NCBI GenBank assembly: GCA_031266495.1
Contig: JAISAX010000322.1
Coordinates: 1-15,438, forward strand
Direction: 5' to 3'
DNA: 15,438 nt
From: Opitutaceae bacterium
GTDB taxonomy: Bacteria > Verrucomicrobiota > Verrucomicrobiae > Opitutales > Opitutaceae
The notes beneath the pieces are model-generated. The model did no database searches and was not told where the DNA came from. It worked only from the letters and a program-made list of their open reading frames with translations. Positions 6,489 through 15,384 of the stretch are shown one piece after another. A program made the translations under genes and the position numbers. Numbering within the stretch: position 1 is the first letter of the stretch; each line of letters starts with the position of its first letter.

Positions 6489-7406
6489 ATGACAGCGCGC
6501 ATGACAGCGCGTATGAACGGCAACACGCAGCCGGCATCCTCATGGAAGGCGTTGCAAAAAAAACTCGTGACGGGCGCCGTGCTCCGGCACACGACGGGGC
6601 TTCGCCATCCGGTGGCGACCGGCTATTATTGCCCGCTGCATGAGCACGAAAGCATCGAGATCGTCTTTCATCCGACGGGGAGGGGCGTCACGCGGATCGT
6701 CAGCCGGGCGGCGGCGGCGGGAAAAACCGGGGGGGAAAACCTGCGCGAACTGGCGTTCGATGCGGGCGACGTGATCGTGTACGCTCCCCGCACCCGCCAC
6801 GACCAGCGAATGGAGTCCGGCGGCGAGGACTGTTGCGTGCAGCTCCAGGCTCCGGACGGCAGCCGGCTGACCGGGGCTTTGCACATTGGCCGCATGGACG
6901 ATGCCGTGTCACGGGGCGAGATGGAGCTTCTTGCGCAAGGGGCGCATGAACCGACGCCCGGCCGCGCGGCCCTCTTGAATCTGCGGGCGACGGCGGTGTT
7001 GTTGCAGTTGCTCGAACAGGCGCACGGGCGGCACGCGCCGGCGGGGGCGGAGGCGGGAGCCGGGACGCGGCAGGGGGAGCGCCATGTGCGGGCGGCCGAA
7101 CGGTATGTGCAGGAGCATTACGCGAGGATCGGCCCGGTTTCCGAAATCGCGGCGGGCGCGGGACTCGGCGGCGATCACCTGCGGCACCTTTTCCGGCGGC
7201 TGCGCGGACGCACGCTGGTCGGTTACCTGAACGAGGTTCGCGTGGCGCGGGCGCGGACGTTGCTGGTGCATTCGCCGCTGACGTTGAAGGAAATCGCGGC
7301 GCTGTGCGGCTGGCGCGACGAGTATTATTTTTCGGCGGTGTTCCGCAAATCCTGCGGCATGGCCCCCGGCCGCTACCGCGAAGAGCGCCAGGCGCCCCGG
7401 CAGTAA
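6489..7406 (+). CDS. AraC-family transcriptional regulator (305 aa)
   Basis: A sugar-sensing type regulator. The N-terminal cupin-like domain includes HEHESIEIVF (51-60) and a DAGDVIVYAPRTRHD block (91-105). Two helix-turn-helix motifs are at about 217-237 (SEIAAGAGLGGDHLRHLFRR) and 266-286 (LKEIAALCGWRDEYYFSAVF), followed by the conserved MAPGRYR. Start choice is uncertain: ATGs at 6489, 6501 and 6513 lie in a short repeat (ATGACAGCGCG twice), none with a Shine-Dalgarno. I report the longest that stays clear of the divergent gene. It is divergent from the dehydrogenase and likely controls it and the TIM-barrel isomerase. Its ligand is unknown. Confidence 0.9.
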   Translation: MTARMTARMNGNTQPASSWKALQKKLVTGAVLRHTTGLRHPVATGYYCPLHEHESIEIVFHPTGRGVTRIVSRAAAAGKTGGENLRELAFDAGDVIVYAPRTRHDQRMESGGEDCCVQLQAPDGSRLTGALHIGRMDDAVSRGEMELLAQGAHEPTPGRAALLNLRATAVLLQLLEQAHGRHAPAGAEAGAGTRQGERHVRAAERYVQEHYARIGPVSEIAAGAGLGGDHLRHLFRRLRGRTLVGYLNEVRVARARTLLVHSPLTLKEIAALCGWRDEYYFSAVFRKSCGMAPGRYREERQAPRQ

Positions 7407-7413
7407 GGCAGCC

Positions 7414-7439
7414 CGGCATGCACGGCACGGCATGCACGG
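7414..7439. repeat. Tandem CGGCATGCACGG pair
   Basis: Two exact 12-bp copies at 7414-7425 and 7428-7439 (14-bp period), with a partial third. They fill the 43-bp gap between the convergent AraC and DUF456 genes. The core GCATGC is palindromic. No terminator T-run is seen. Confidence 0.7.
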
Positions 7440-7449
7440 AGGCATGTCG

Positions 7450-7962
7450 CTACGCCGCCTGCCAGACGCCGAGGAGAAAAGCCGCCACCATGCCCAGCGC
7501 GCAGGCGAGACGCACAACCGTCGAGACCAGAAACCCTACGGTCGCTCCCGCTCCGGACAGCATCGTGGTGCGCAGGTCTTTTTTCGCTACCAGTTTTTCC
7601 GCCACCATCGCTCCGAGCATCGTGCCGAGCAGCAGGATCGGTAGCGAAAAAAACATGCCGACCAGCGCCCCGCCCGTCGCCCCCGCTGCTCCCCACTTCG
7701 TGCCGCCAAACCACTTCGTGCCGATCATCACACTCACAAAATCCCCGATCACCGACATCAGCCAGATCAACACAATGGCTCCGCTCCACCACCAGCCGGG
7801 CGCCGAGGTCGGCAGCAGAACTTGATGCAGGCCCATCGCAACGAGTATCAGCGTGGTGCCCGGCAATACCGGTATCACCACGCCCGCGATGCCGACCAGC
7901 GTGAGCACGCTCGTCAGCATCCAGATGAGGATCGGCCAGGTCGCGTGCCAGATTCCAATCAT
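7450..7962 (-). CDS. DUF456-family membrane protein (170 aa)
   Basis: A small hydrophobic protein matching the DUF456 pattern: the early segment with VVIPVLPGTTLIL (28-40), then DFVSVMIGTKWFGGTKWGAAGATGGALVG (74-102), and a glycine-rich LLGTMLGAMVAEKL (111-124). About four to five membrane segments are predicted (about 8-45, 56-85, 93-118, 134-166). Function of the family is not established. The start is eight bases after the stop of the upstream lipoprotein gene, so the two form an operon. Purine-rich GAAGAAA before the ATG may be a weak ribosome site. Confidence 0.85.
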   Translation of the reverse strand: MIGIWHATWPILIWMLTSVLTLVGIAGVVIPVLPGTTLILVAMGLHQVLLPTSAPGWWWSGAIVLIWLMSVIGDFVSVMIGTKWFGGTKWGAAGATGGALVGMFFSLPILLLGTMLGAMVAEKLVAKKDLRTTMLSGAGATVGFLVSTVVRLACALGMVAAFLLGVWQAA

Positions 7963-7970
7963 GGTTTCTT

Positions 7971-8399
7971 CTACCGCGCGGGGGTTTCGCCGGTGGTCAT
8001 GTGGCGCTCCACGGCGTCGTAGATTTGCCTCGATATCGCGAGGTCGCCCGTCGTGCCGACACGGATCCGGATCATCGTCTGGCGGCTGTTCACTTCGTTG
8101 ATGGCGATGGTCACTTTCTGGTCCTTGCGCGTGCGGGCGGCGAGTTCGGCGTCGTAGGTGTCGAGTTTCTTGCTGACTGCGTACAGGTCGAGTTCCTTGA
8201 TGGCGGCTTCGGCGGCGGCGGCGGCGGCGGGCGCGGTGCCGTTGAGCAACATGCCGAATTCGCCGTACTGGTAAACGGCCCGCATGTCGCCGGTTCCCCG
8301 GCTGCTTACATCAACGGTCCTGCAACCGGTCGCGAGGGCGAGTACGAGGGCGGTGGCGGTGGCGGCTGGCATGGCGAAAAAAATACGCGCGATTTTCAT
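7971..8399 (-). CDS. DUF3568-like lipoprotein (142 aa)
   Basis: A short exported protein. Residues 1-26 form a lipoprotein signal peptide (MKIARIF positive start, hydrophobic core, lipobox LATGC with Cys26). The mature part has an alanine-rich helix (about 56-66) and a beta-rich end with the VTIAINEVNSRQTMIRIRVGTTGD block typical of DUF3568. Family function is unknown; the cell location should be a membrane anchor facing the periplasm. It is followed eight bases later by the DUF456 gene, on the same strand. ATG 8399 is the only sensible start; no Shine-Dalgarno is seen. Confidence 0.8.
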   Translation of the reverse strand: MKIARIFFAMPAATATALVLALATGCRTVDVSSRGTGDMRAVYQYGEFGMLLNGTAPAAAAAAEAAIKELDLYAVSKKLDTYDAELAARTRKDQKVTIAINEVNSRQTMIRIRVGTTGDLAISRQIYDAVERHMTTGETPAR

Positions 8400-8498
8400 G
8401 ATAATGCGAATGGGGGCGGAACGGTAGTGTCTGCCTCGTGTGTATTGTCAGCCTCACACGATGGGGGTTCCGGTCTGCCGTTCAAATAAATGTTCCGG

Positions 8499-8532
8499 CC
8501 CTCCCGCCCTCCCGCCCTCCCGCCCTCTCGCC
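8499..8532. repeat. 8-bp tandem repeat CCTCCCGC x4
   Basis: Four near-identical 8-bp units lie in the 264-bp gap between the lipoprotein start (8399) and the PEP-CTERM gene stop (8664). The rest of this gap carries the hairpin at 8615-8634 and has no visible gene. Confidence 0.8.
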
Positions 8533-8614
8533 TTCCTCTCGCAGGGGCTTCGCTTGCGGTGCCCGCGAGGACCTGTCCACATCGGGAGATTCGCCAATTC
8601 TCTCCGCCTGGCGC

Positions 8615-8634
8615 GGGCGTCGCAAGCGACGCCC
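8615..8634. repeat. Perfect hairpin GGGCGTCGC-AA-GCGACGCCC
   Basis: A 9-bp perfect stem with a two-base loop, 30 bp downstream of the PEP-CTERM gene stop. A related GGGGCTTCGCTTGCGG element is nearby at about 8543. There is no T-run on the gene's strand, so it resembles a dispersed GC-rich repeat more than a classical terminator. Confidence 0.6.
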
Positions 8635-8663
8635 CTACGGCCGTTCCGCGTAACGTCCGTTCT

Positions 8664-10781
8664 TCATTCGCCCCGCCTGGGGCGCAAGGGGCGTCGGCGC
8701 TGCGTCGCCGCAAAGGTCAGCAATGCCTGTCCGGCCAGCGCGGCCCAGGTGGCGGGTTCGGGCACGGCGGGAACGGAAAATGGCGTGAATCGCGTCCAGA
8801 TGCCCCCGGCTCCGTCCTCCGTGTACGTCTTCACGAGCAGTGTGGCGGCGTTGTCCGTGGTGAGAGGGTCCCAGCCTTCGCTGCTGCTGCCGCGCACTTG
8901 TATGATGGTGCCGTCCAGGAGCGTGAGCACGTCTTCGTGGTCAATGGCGTGGGCGGCGTCTTCGAATTCCAGGAAATTGCCGGCGTCCAGATACAGGGTG
9001 CCTATGGCGAGGGTGTCGAGGGCGGCGGTGGTGAGGCGCAGGGTGTTGCCGGTGTTGGTACTGTCACTGCCGCCTGCGCCTACATAGATGGTGGTGGCGG
9101 TGAGCGTGCCTTCGATGTGGAGGGTGTTGTTGTCGGCTCCGGCGGTCTGGCCGATGTAGATGGCTTTGTCGGCGTGGGTGACGTCGGCGGTGTCGCCTGC
9201 GGTGAGGATGATCGTGTTGTTGGCGGTTTCCTTGCCGATGATCCAGTCGGTCCGCGAGATGAAGCTGAGGCCGCTCGTCGCCAGCGTGGTGCCGGTGGCG
9301 GTGCCGGCGTCCAGCGTCGTGAAGGCGCGGATGTCGTTCGCGTATGCTTTGCCGTCGGAACTCACGCTGCCCATGAGGAAGCGGTTGCCATCCAGGCTCC
9401 CCGGGGAGTTAAAAGTATAGTAGCCCAGCGTCGTGCTTTCGGTGGTGAACAGCTTCACGGTTTCATAGGTGGCTTTCTTGCCTTCAAGCGCGTCGAGGTC
9501 CGTGAGGTTATCGTTCACCGCATCCAGCGCCTGGTAGTAGTAGGCCGTGTCGGTATTGGTGCGGTTGTCGTAATCGAAGGTGTTTCCCATGACGAGCGCG
9601 TTGGCTCCCGACAGGCTCACCGATCTGCCAAAGTAGTCGCTCGGCGCGCCGTCGGAGGGGAGCAGTTTCACGGTCTCCTTCACCGGGCCGTCCTGCGGGT
9701 TCACCGTGTCCAGCCCCTGGTAGTAGTAGGCTGCGGCGCGGCTCGCCCCTTCGCCGTAAGCGCCGATAGCCCCGACGAGCGCGTTGGCTCCCGACAGGCT
9801 CACCGATTGGCCAAACCAGTCGCTCGCCGCGCCGTCGGAGGCGATCAGCTTCACGGTCTCTTTCACCGGGCCGTCCTGCGGGTTCACCGTGTCCAGCGCC
9901 TGGTAGTAGTAGGCCGCGCCGCTCTGGCTCTCTTTGCCGGTAGCGCCGGTGGCCCCGACGAGTGCGTTGTCTCCCGACAGGCTCACCGATTGGCCCAGGT
10001 AGTCGTTCTCCACGCCGTCGGTGGCGATCAGCTTCATGGTCTCGGTCGTAATGTTTTGCCCGTCGAACCCGGCGATGCCCGTGTGGTTGCCTTCCATCGA
10101 ATCCAGCCCTTTGTAGTAATAGGCTGCGCCGGTCCGGTTCTCGTTGCCGATAGCGAAGGGATCCCCGACGAGCGCGTTGTCTCCCGACGGGTTCGACGAC
10201 AGGCTCGCCGATAGGCCAAACTGCTTGCCCGCCACGCCGTCGGAGGCGATCAGCTTCATGGTCTCGGTCACCGGGCCGTCCGCCGGGTTCTTTTCGTCCA
10301 GCGCCTTGTAGTAGTAGGCCGCGCCGCTGTTGGTCTCCTTGCCCTCAACGTTGTTTGCTCCGACGAGCGCATTGTCTTCCAGCAGGCTCACCGATATTAT
10401 GCTCGACGACCAGCCAAACTCCTTGGTCCCTTCGCCGTTGTTGGAGGGGAGCAGTTTCATGGTCTCCGTCACCGGGCCTTGCTGCGGGTCCTCCGCGTCC
10501 AGCCCCTGGTAGTAGTAAACCGCGCTGCTGGTGGTCCCTTCGTCGAGAAAATAACCCGTGAGGAGCGCACCCGCACCGGACGCGGAACCGGACAGGCCCA
10601 AGCCGCGGTTCGATATGCCGGTCGCCGTGAGGAGGGTGGCGCGGACGGTCGGCGCCAGGGGGGGGGCCAGCAGGGCGGCGACGGCGATCGCAAGCGCGAA
10701 GGCGAGCGGCGTCCGCCGGAACCGGGGCGCGGGGCCGGGGACCGGCTTTGGCCGGGGGTTTGGGTTTGGTGATGTCTTCAT
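8664..10781 (-). CDS. PEP-CTERM protein with FG-GAP-like repeats (705 aa)
   Basis: An exported surface protein. It has a long basic start and hydrophobic signal region (about 26-48), then six repeats of 61-70 residues marked by a YYY motif (89, 156, 221, 291, 352, 414), K-L-x-x-S-D-G and FGxSVSLSGxNALVGA. The last is FG-GAP-like and suggests a beta-propeller. Residues about 510-625 are Thr/Asn/Gly-rich, like autotransporter-type beta-helix passengers. The end has VPEPATWAALAGQ (673-685), a short hydrophobic helix and an Arg-rich tail, i.e. the PEP-CTERM sorting signal cleaved by exosortase. Repeats are highly similar at DNA level too (CTCCCGACAGGCTCACCGAT recurs), pointing to recent duplication. 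No exosortase is in the window. ATG 10781 has no Shine-Dalgarno. Function is probably envelope or exopolysaccharide-associated. Confidence 0.9.
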   Translation of the reverse strand: MKTSPNPNPRPKPVPGPAPRFRRTPLAFALAIAVAALLAPPLAPTVRATLLTATGISNRGLGLSGSASGAGALLTGYFLDEGTTSSAVYYYQGLDAEDPQQGPVTETMKLLPSNNGEGTKEFGWSSSIISVSLLEDNALVGANNVEGKETNSGAAYYYKALDEKNPADGPVTETMKLIASDGVAGKQFGLSASLSSNPSGDNALVGDPFAIGNENRTGAAYYYKGLDSMEGNHTGIAGFDGQNITTETMKLIATDGVENDYLGQSVSLSGDNALVGATGATGKESQSGAAYYYQALDTVNPQDGPVKETVKLIASDGAASDWFGQSVSLSGANALVGAIGAYGEGASRAAAYYYQGLDTVNPQDGPVKETVKLLPSDGAPSDYFGRSVSLSGANALVMGNTFDYDNRTNTDTAYYYQALDAVNDNLTDLDALEGKKATYETVKLFTTESTTLGYYTFNSPGSLDGNRFLMGSVSSDGKAYANDIRAFTTLDAGTATGTTLATSGLSFISRTDWIIGKETANNTIILTAGDTADVTHADKAIYIGQTAGADNNTLHIEGTLTATTIYVGAGGSDSTNTGNTLRLTTAALDTLAIGTLYLDAGNFLEFEDAAHAIDHEDVLTLLDGTIIQVRGSSSEGWDPLTTDNAATLLVKTYTEDGAGGIWTRFTPFSVPAVPEPATWAALAGQALLTFAATQRRRPLRPRRGE

Positions 10782-10800
10782 GATGTGGAGGGGAAATTCC

Positions 10801-10870
10801 GGATTTCAGATCTCGGATTTCAGATCTCGGATTTCAGATTTCAGATTTTGGATTTTGGATTGTGGATTGT
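10801..10870. repeat. 7-bp tandem repeat x10 (RGATTTC-type)
   Basis: Ten back-to-back heptamers (GGATTTC, AGATCTC, GGATTTC, AGATCTC, GGATTTC, AGATTTC, AGATTTT, GGATTTT, GGATTGT, GGATTGT) begin 20 bp upstream of the PEP-CTERM ATG. They are clearly AT-richer than their surroundings. They may carry the promoter of that gene or be a dispersed heptameric repeat. A short reading frame through them is probably spurious. Confidence 0.9.
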
Positions 10871-10913
10871 GTTTGCCGGGGAGGCACGGTGGTCCGGTCT
10901 GGCGGTCAGGCAG

Positions 10914-11050
10914 GGTTTCGGGGCGCCCCGGAAGCCTGAACCGGACGTGGAACGGGGTTTCGGGGCACCCCGAACGTCCGAACCAGGCGCGGGGCAGGGT
11001 TCCGGGGCGCCCCGGAGGCCTGAACGGGAGGCGGCGCAGGGTTACGGACG
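10914..11050. repeat. 42-bp tandem repeat x3 with self-complementary cores
   Basis: Units are 10914-10955, 10956-10997 and 10998-11039, with the start of a fourth. Each opens GGTTTCGGGGCGCCCC or close to it and holds a GGGGCGCCCC-like palindrome. The 42-bp period equals 14 codons and gives a GFGAPRxPEP-like peptide on one strand, but there is no convincing gene start or product. It lies in the 840-bp gene-free region. Confidence 0.85.
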
Positions 11051-11303
11051 CGTTCGGCATGGTGCGCGTCGTGGCGCGTAACTGGCGAATGGGACTGGAC
11101 GGGTTGAATCATGGTCGGGTTGAGGGCGTCGGGGGACGCCTTCCGGGCCACTTTTGCGGGGGAGAGGCTCGCGGGGTATCCCGGAAGCGTCCCGCGGGCG
11201 GCGGTGGCGCGAGATGCCCATCCCCATCCGGGTCGGCAACCGTCCACAAGGGCAAACCGCCATGTCGCCAAAATGTGCAACCATAGATCTGGCCGGCCCG
11301 CGC

Positions 11304-11582
11304 CACTCCGGATTCGTTCTCTTTCTCGTTCTCTTTCTCGTTCTCCGGATCGGGTTCGTTCTCGTTCTCCTTCTCGTTCTCTTTCTCCGGTTCGGGATCG
11401 GGATCGAACTCCTGCTTCGGCACTCGCAAGACGCGCCGGTACACAATCCGGAGCACAATCCGGAGTAGGAGAACGAGCACGAGAACGAGAACGAGAACGA
11501 TTCCGATCCGGAGTACGAGAATGAGAACGAGAACGAGAAAGAGAACGATCCGGAGAAAGAGAAAGAGAAAGAGAACGAGCAG
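11304..11582. repeat. Long polypyrimidine/polypurine inverted repeat (GTTCTC / GAGAAC)
   Basis: The left arm (about 11304-11412) is built from GTTCTC/TTTCTC hexamers interrupted by TCCGGATCGGG. The right arm (about 11454-11582) is built from GAGAAC/GAGAAA hexamers interrupted by GATCCGGAG. The arms pair over at least 80 bp with few mismatches around a loop of about 40 bp that contains a CACAATCCGGAG duplicate. It ends about 40 bp before the ABC ATPase start. It could form a cruciform, a triplex, or a very stable hairpin in the leader of the ABC mRNA. The remaining stretch 11051-11303 shows nothing I can assign. Confidence 0.85.
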
Positions 11583-11621
11583 GCTTCACTTCCGCGGCTG
11601 TCCGTGTGAGTTTTCCGGGCC

Positions 11622-12825
<1,204 letters not shown>

Positions 12826-12833
<8 letters not shown>

Positions 12834-12890
12834 CCCGCGCCTCTGACCCGCACCGCTGATCCACGCCACTGATCCGCACTGCTGACCCAC
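12826..12890. repeat. 13-bp tandem repeat x5 carrying TGA
   Basis: Five 13-bp units (12826-12838, 12839-12851, 12852-12864, 12865-12877, 12878-12890) of the type GCCTCTGACCCGC overlap the ATPase stop. Each contains TGA. Because 13 is not a multiple of three, the TGAs at 12831, 12844 and 12857 fall in all three frames. The rest of the 155-bp gap to the permease has further short repeats (ACTCCGC near 12967-12980) and no gene. Confidence 0.85.
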
Positions 12891-12988
12891 GCCGCCGCCG
12901 ACTGCACACTCCGGTTCCGATTCATTCACACTTCGTACTCCACACCCCGCACTCCAATCCTTCCGCACTCCGCACTCCGCATTTCCCG

Positions 12989-13750
12989 ATGAAACATTTT
13001 TTCACCATTTTCGGTCACGAGCTACGGATGTTGCTCGTCAGCCCCGGCACCTACATCGCCGCCGTGCTGTTTCTCATGCTCATGGGCTTCATCTTCGCCG
13101 GCATTCTGGAAAACTACAGCGTCACCATGCAGGAAGTCTCGCCCGCCCCGGTGTTTTTCCAGCTTTTCTGGATACCCGTGCTCTTCATGGTGCCGCTGCT
13201 GACCATGAAATGCCTGGCCGAAGAACGCCGGCTGGGCACGCTGGAAACCCTGCTCACCACACCCGTCACCACGGGCGAAGTCGTGTTTGGCAAATACGCG
13301 GCGGCCTGGCTGCTCTACACCGGCCTGTGGATTTCGACCGGAGGGTTTTTTTGGATACTGCACCACTTCGCCCGAGCGTCGCATTTTATCGACTACGGCG
13401 CGCTGGCCGGCGGATACATCCATGTGGCGATTTCGGGGATGCTGTTTGTGGCGATCGGCGTTCTGGCGAGTTCGCTCTTTCGCAGCCAGGCGGTGGCGGC
13501 CACCGTCGCCTTTGCGATCCTGTTCACGATCATCGTCGGCCTGCGGTACGCGGCCGGGCTTGAGTTGCTCAAACCCGAAGCGATGGCCCCCGTCCGCCAG
13601 ATCATCGACTACGCGCAAATCTTCCAGCACCAGGAAGACTTCACCCGCGGCGTCGTCGAGACGCGGCAGATCCTCTTCTATACCAGCGGCGCCGCCCTCG
13701 CCCTCCTCCTCAGCGTCCTCGGCGTCGAAGCCCGCCAGTTGCACTCCTGA
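12989..13750 (+). CDS. ABC-2 type permease, GldF-like (253 aa)
   Basis: The membrane part of the exporter. About six membrane segments are seen (20-40, 56-75, 103-125, 138-162, 168-188, 228-246). The cytoplasmic EERRLGTLETLLTTPVTTGE block (79-98) followed by GK is a hallmark of GldF and related ABC-2 permeases, as is the HQEDFTRGVVETR block near the end (214-226). The length is close to the usual 240-250. It follows the ATPase gene after 155 bp and precedes the GldG-like gene after 87 bp. Cargo is unknown; in Bacteroidetes GldA/F/G support gliding, but in this lineage gliding cannot be assumed. No Shine-Dalgarno before ATG 12989. Confidence 0.9.
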   Translation: MKHFFTIFGHELRMLLVSPGTYIAAVLFLMLMGFIFAGILENYSVTMQEVSPAPVFFQLFWIPVLFMVPLLTMKCLAEERRLGTLETLLTTPVTTGEVVFGKYAAAWLLYTGLWISTGGFFWILHHFARASHFIDYGALAGGYIHVAISGMLFVAIGVLASSLFRSQAVAATVAFAILFTIIVGLRYAAGLELLKPEAMAPVRQIIDYAQIFQHQEDFTRGVVETRQILFYTSGAALALLLSVLGVEARQLHS

Positions 13751-13759
13751 CAAAACGCT

Positions 13760-13771
13760 CCCCCCCCCCCC
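13760..13771. repeat. C12 homopolymer between permease and GldG-like genes
   Basis: Twelve C lie 9 bp after the permease stop and 66 bp before the GldG-like start. The same 87-bp gap also holds repeated CAGCCAT elements (about 13794-13829). Slippage would change the spacer only. Confidence 0.9.
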
Positions 13772-13837
13772 GCCTTCCGCCTCCGCCATTTCAGCCCTTT
13801 CATTTTTCAGCCATTCAGCCATCAGCCATTCCCGACC

Positions 13838-15346
13838 ATGTCCCTATCCTTTCGCAGCGCCCGCTGGCTCCGCACCATCAACCTCCTGCTCCAGGCGGTA
13901 CTCGTGCTCACGCTGACAGGCGGCCTCAACTACCTCGCGATCAACCACGGATGGCGCTTCGACCTCACGCAAAACCGCCGCCACTCGCTCTCGCCCGAAA
14001 CCCTCGCCTGGATCCGGACGCTGCCCGCGCCGGTGACGATTGTCGTCACCCTCGCGCCCGACGCCGACAACGACGAAATCACCCAGGCGTACCGGGACGT
14101 CACCCACCTCCTCCGCGACTACACCGAAGCCACCAAAGCCAGCGAGCACCCCATCCACGTCGAGTATCTCGACATCTACAAACAACGCCGCGACGCCGAA
14201 GCCTGGGGGATCGAACAACCCAACATCATCCTCGTCGCCACACCCACCACACCCGCCACGCCCGCCACACCCGCCACCCCCGGAGGCCACGGCCACCCCC
14301 AGACCATCGTCCTCAACGACCTCTACGACATCAGGAACCAGGAAAAAAAAGCCTTCAAAGGCGAACAAGCCCTCACCTCCGCCATTCTCAACGTCACCAA
14401 CCCGGAAAAGAAAAAAATCTATTTCCTCGAAGGCCACGGCGAGATGCGACTCGACGACGTGGACCCGATCCGCGGCATCTCGCTCCTCAAGGACGAACTC
14501 GTAGCCCGCGGCCTCGTACTCGAAACCCTCGACCTCAACAACACCCCCCGGATACCGCAAGACGCCGCCCTCGTCGTGATCGCCGCCCCCCAGGGCAGCT
14601 ACGACAAGAACGAACAGGAAACCCTCCGCCAATACCTCACCAACCGCGCCGGCCGCCTCCTCACCCTCCTCACCCCCGGCCACGCGCACGGACTGGAAAT
14701 GCTCTTTTACGACTGGGGCATGTTTGTGGACAACGTCCTCGTCATCGACCCCACCGGCATCGGCCAAAGCGACACCGGCGACCTCATCCTCGGCCCCGCC
14801 AAAACCGGACACCCCATCACCCGCTTCATTTCCGAAAACCGCATCACCGTACGCTTCGGCCCCTCGCGCCAGGTACGCCCCCTCGGCGGCGACCTCGACC
14901 CCGCGCTCAACACCATACCGCTCCTCGCCACCACGAAAGAAGCCTGGGGCGAACGCGATTACCGCAACCCCCGGACCCCCCCCCGCTACGACCCCGAAGT
15001 TGACATGCCAGGCCCCCTCGCCGTCGCCGTCGCCTCCGAACGCACCACGGCCCGCGCCAACCTCGCCCTCAGCATCCGCGGCGGACGCATCGTCACCTAC
15101 GGCGGCGCCGACTGGGTGGCCAACGGACGCCTTGCCGCCGGCGGCAACCTCTCGCTCATCCTCTCCACGATCAACTGGCTGATCGACCGCGACGCGCAAC
15201 TCGGCATCCCCGCGCGCCCCATCCAGCGCTACCAACTCACGCTCGGCAAGGAACGCATCGCGCAACTCCGCTACACACTCCTCTTCGCCCTGCCCGGCTT
15301 CGCCGCCACCCTCGGCCTCATCATTTACTGGACACGACGGCGCTAG
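13838..15346 (+). CDS. GldG-like ABC transporter auxiliary protein (502 aa)
   Basis: An accessory protein of the GldG family (ABC_transp_aux). One membrane segment is near the N-terminus (about 15-36) and one near the C-terminus (about 477-497), with a large extracytoplasmic domain between. The hallmark FDLTQNRRHSLSPET (41-55) follows the first segment. A central GHGE-containing stretch (IYFLEGHGEMRLDD) and the GRLLTLLTPG and AVAVASE blocks are typical of the family. A short PTTPATPATPATPGG linker (136-150) is encoded by a 9-bp ACCCGCCAC-type repeat, and a C9 run lies at 14976-14984 within the gene. It is the last complete gene of the export unit. ATG 13838 has no Shine-Dalgarno. A DUF4340-type gene often follows such genes but the window ends. 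Confidence 0.88.
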   Translation: MSLSFRSARWLRTINLLLQAVLVLTLTGGLNYLAINHGWRFDLTQNRRHSLSPETLAWIRTLPAPVTIVVTLAPDADNDEITQAYRDVTHLLRDYTEATKASEHPIHVEYLDIYKQRRDAEAWGIEQPNIILVATPTTPATPATPATPGGHGHPQTIVLNDLYDIRNQEKKAFKGEQALTSAILNVTNPEKKKIYFLEGHGEMRLDDVDPIRGISLLKDELVARGLVLETLDLNNTPRIPQDAALVVIAAPQGSYDKNEQETLRQYLTNRAGRLLTLLTPGHAHGLEMLFYDWGMFVDNVLVIDPTGIGQSDTGDLILGPAKTGHPITRFISENRITVRFGPSRQVRPLGGDLDPALNTIPLLATTKEAWGERDYRNPRTPPRYDPEVDMPGPLAVAVASERTTARANLALSIRGGRIVTYGGADWVANGRLAAGGNLSLILSTINWLIDRDAQLGIPARPIQRYQLTLGKERIAQLRYTLLFALPGFAATLGLIIYWTRRR

Positions 15347-15356
15347 ACAGAAAAAC

Positions 15357-15384
15357 CCGAAGGCTGAAAACCAGAAGGCTGAAA
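15357..15384. repeat. Tandem GAAGGCTGAAA pair after GldG-like gene
   Basis: Two copies of about 14 bp (CCGAAGGCTGAAAA and CCAGAAGGCTGAAA) follow the GldG-like stop. The rest of the window end (15385-15438) shows no gene. Confidence 0.6.

Noticed and set aside
8490..10214. 574-codon open frame on the plus strand opposite the PEP-CTERM gene
   Set aside because: Its repeats are only the mirror of the FG-GAP-like repeats; no family resemblance, and the other strand has signal peptide and PEP-CTERM motif.
9600..10530. CRISPR-like spaced repeats
   Set aside because: The spacing (about 180-210 bp) and the coding frame show they are duplicated domains of the PEP-CTERM protein, not a CRISPR array.
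10801..11050. Possible replication origin iterons or CRISPR array
   Set aside because: The unit lengths (7 and 42 bp), lack of spacers, and absence of rep, dnaA or cas genes do not support either.
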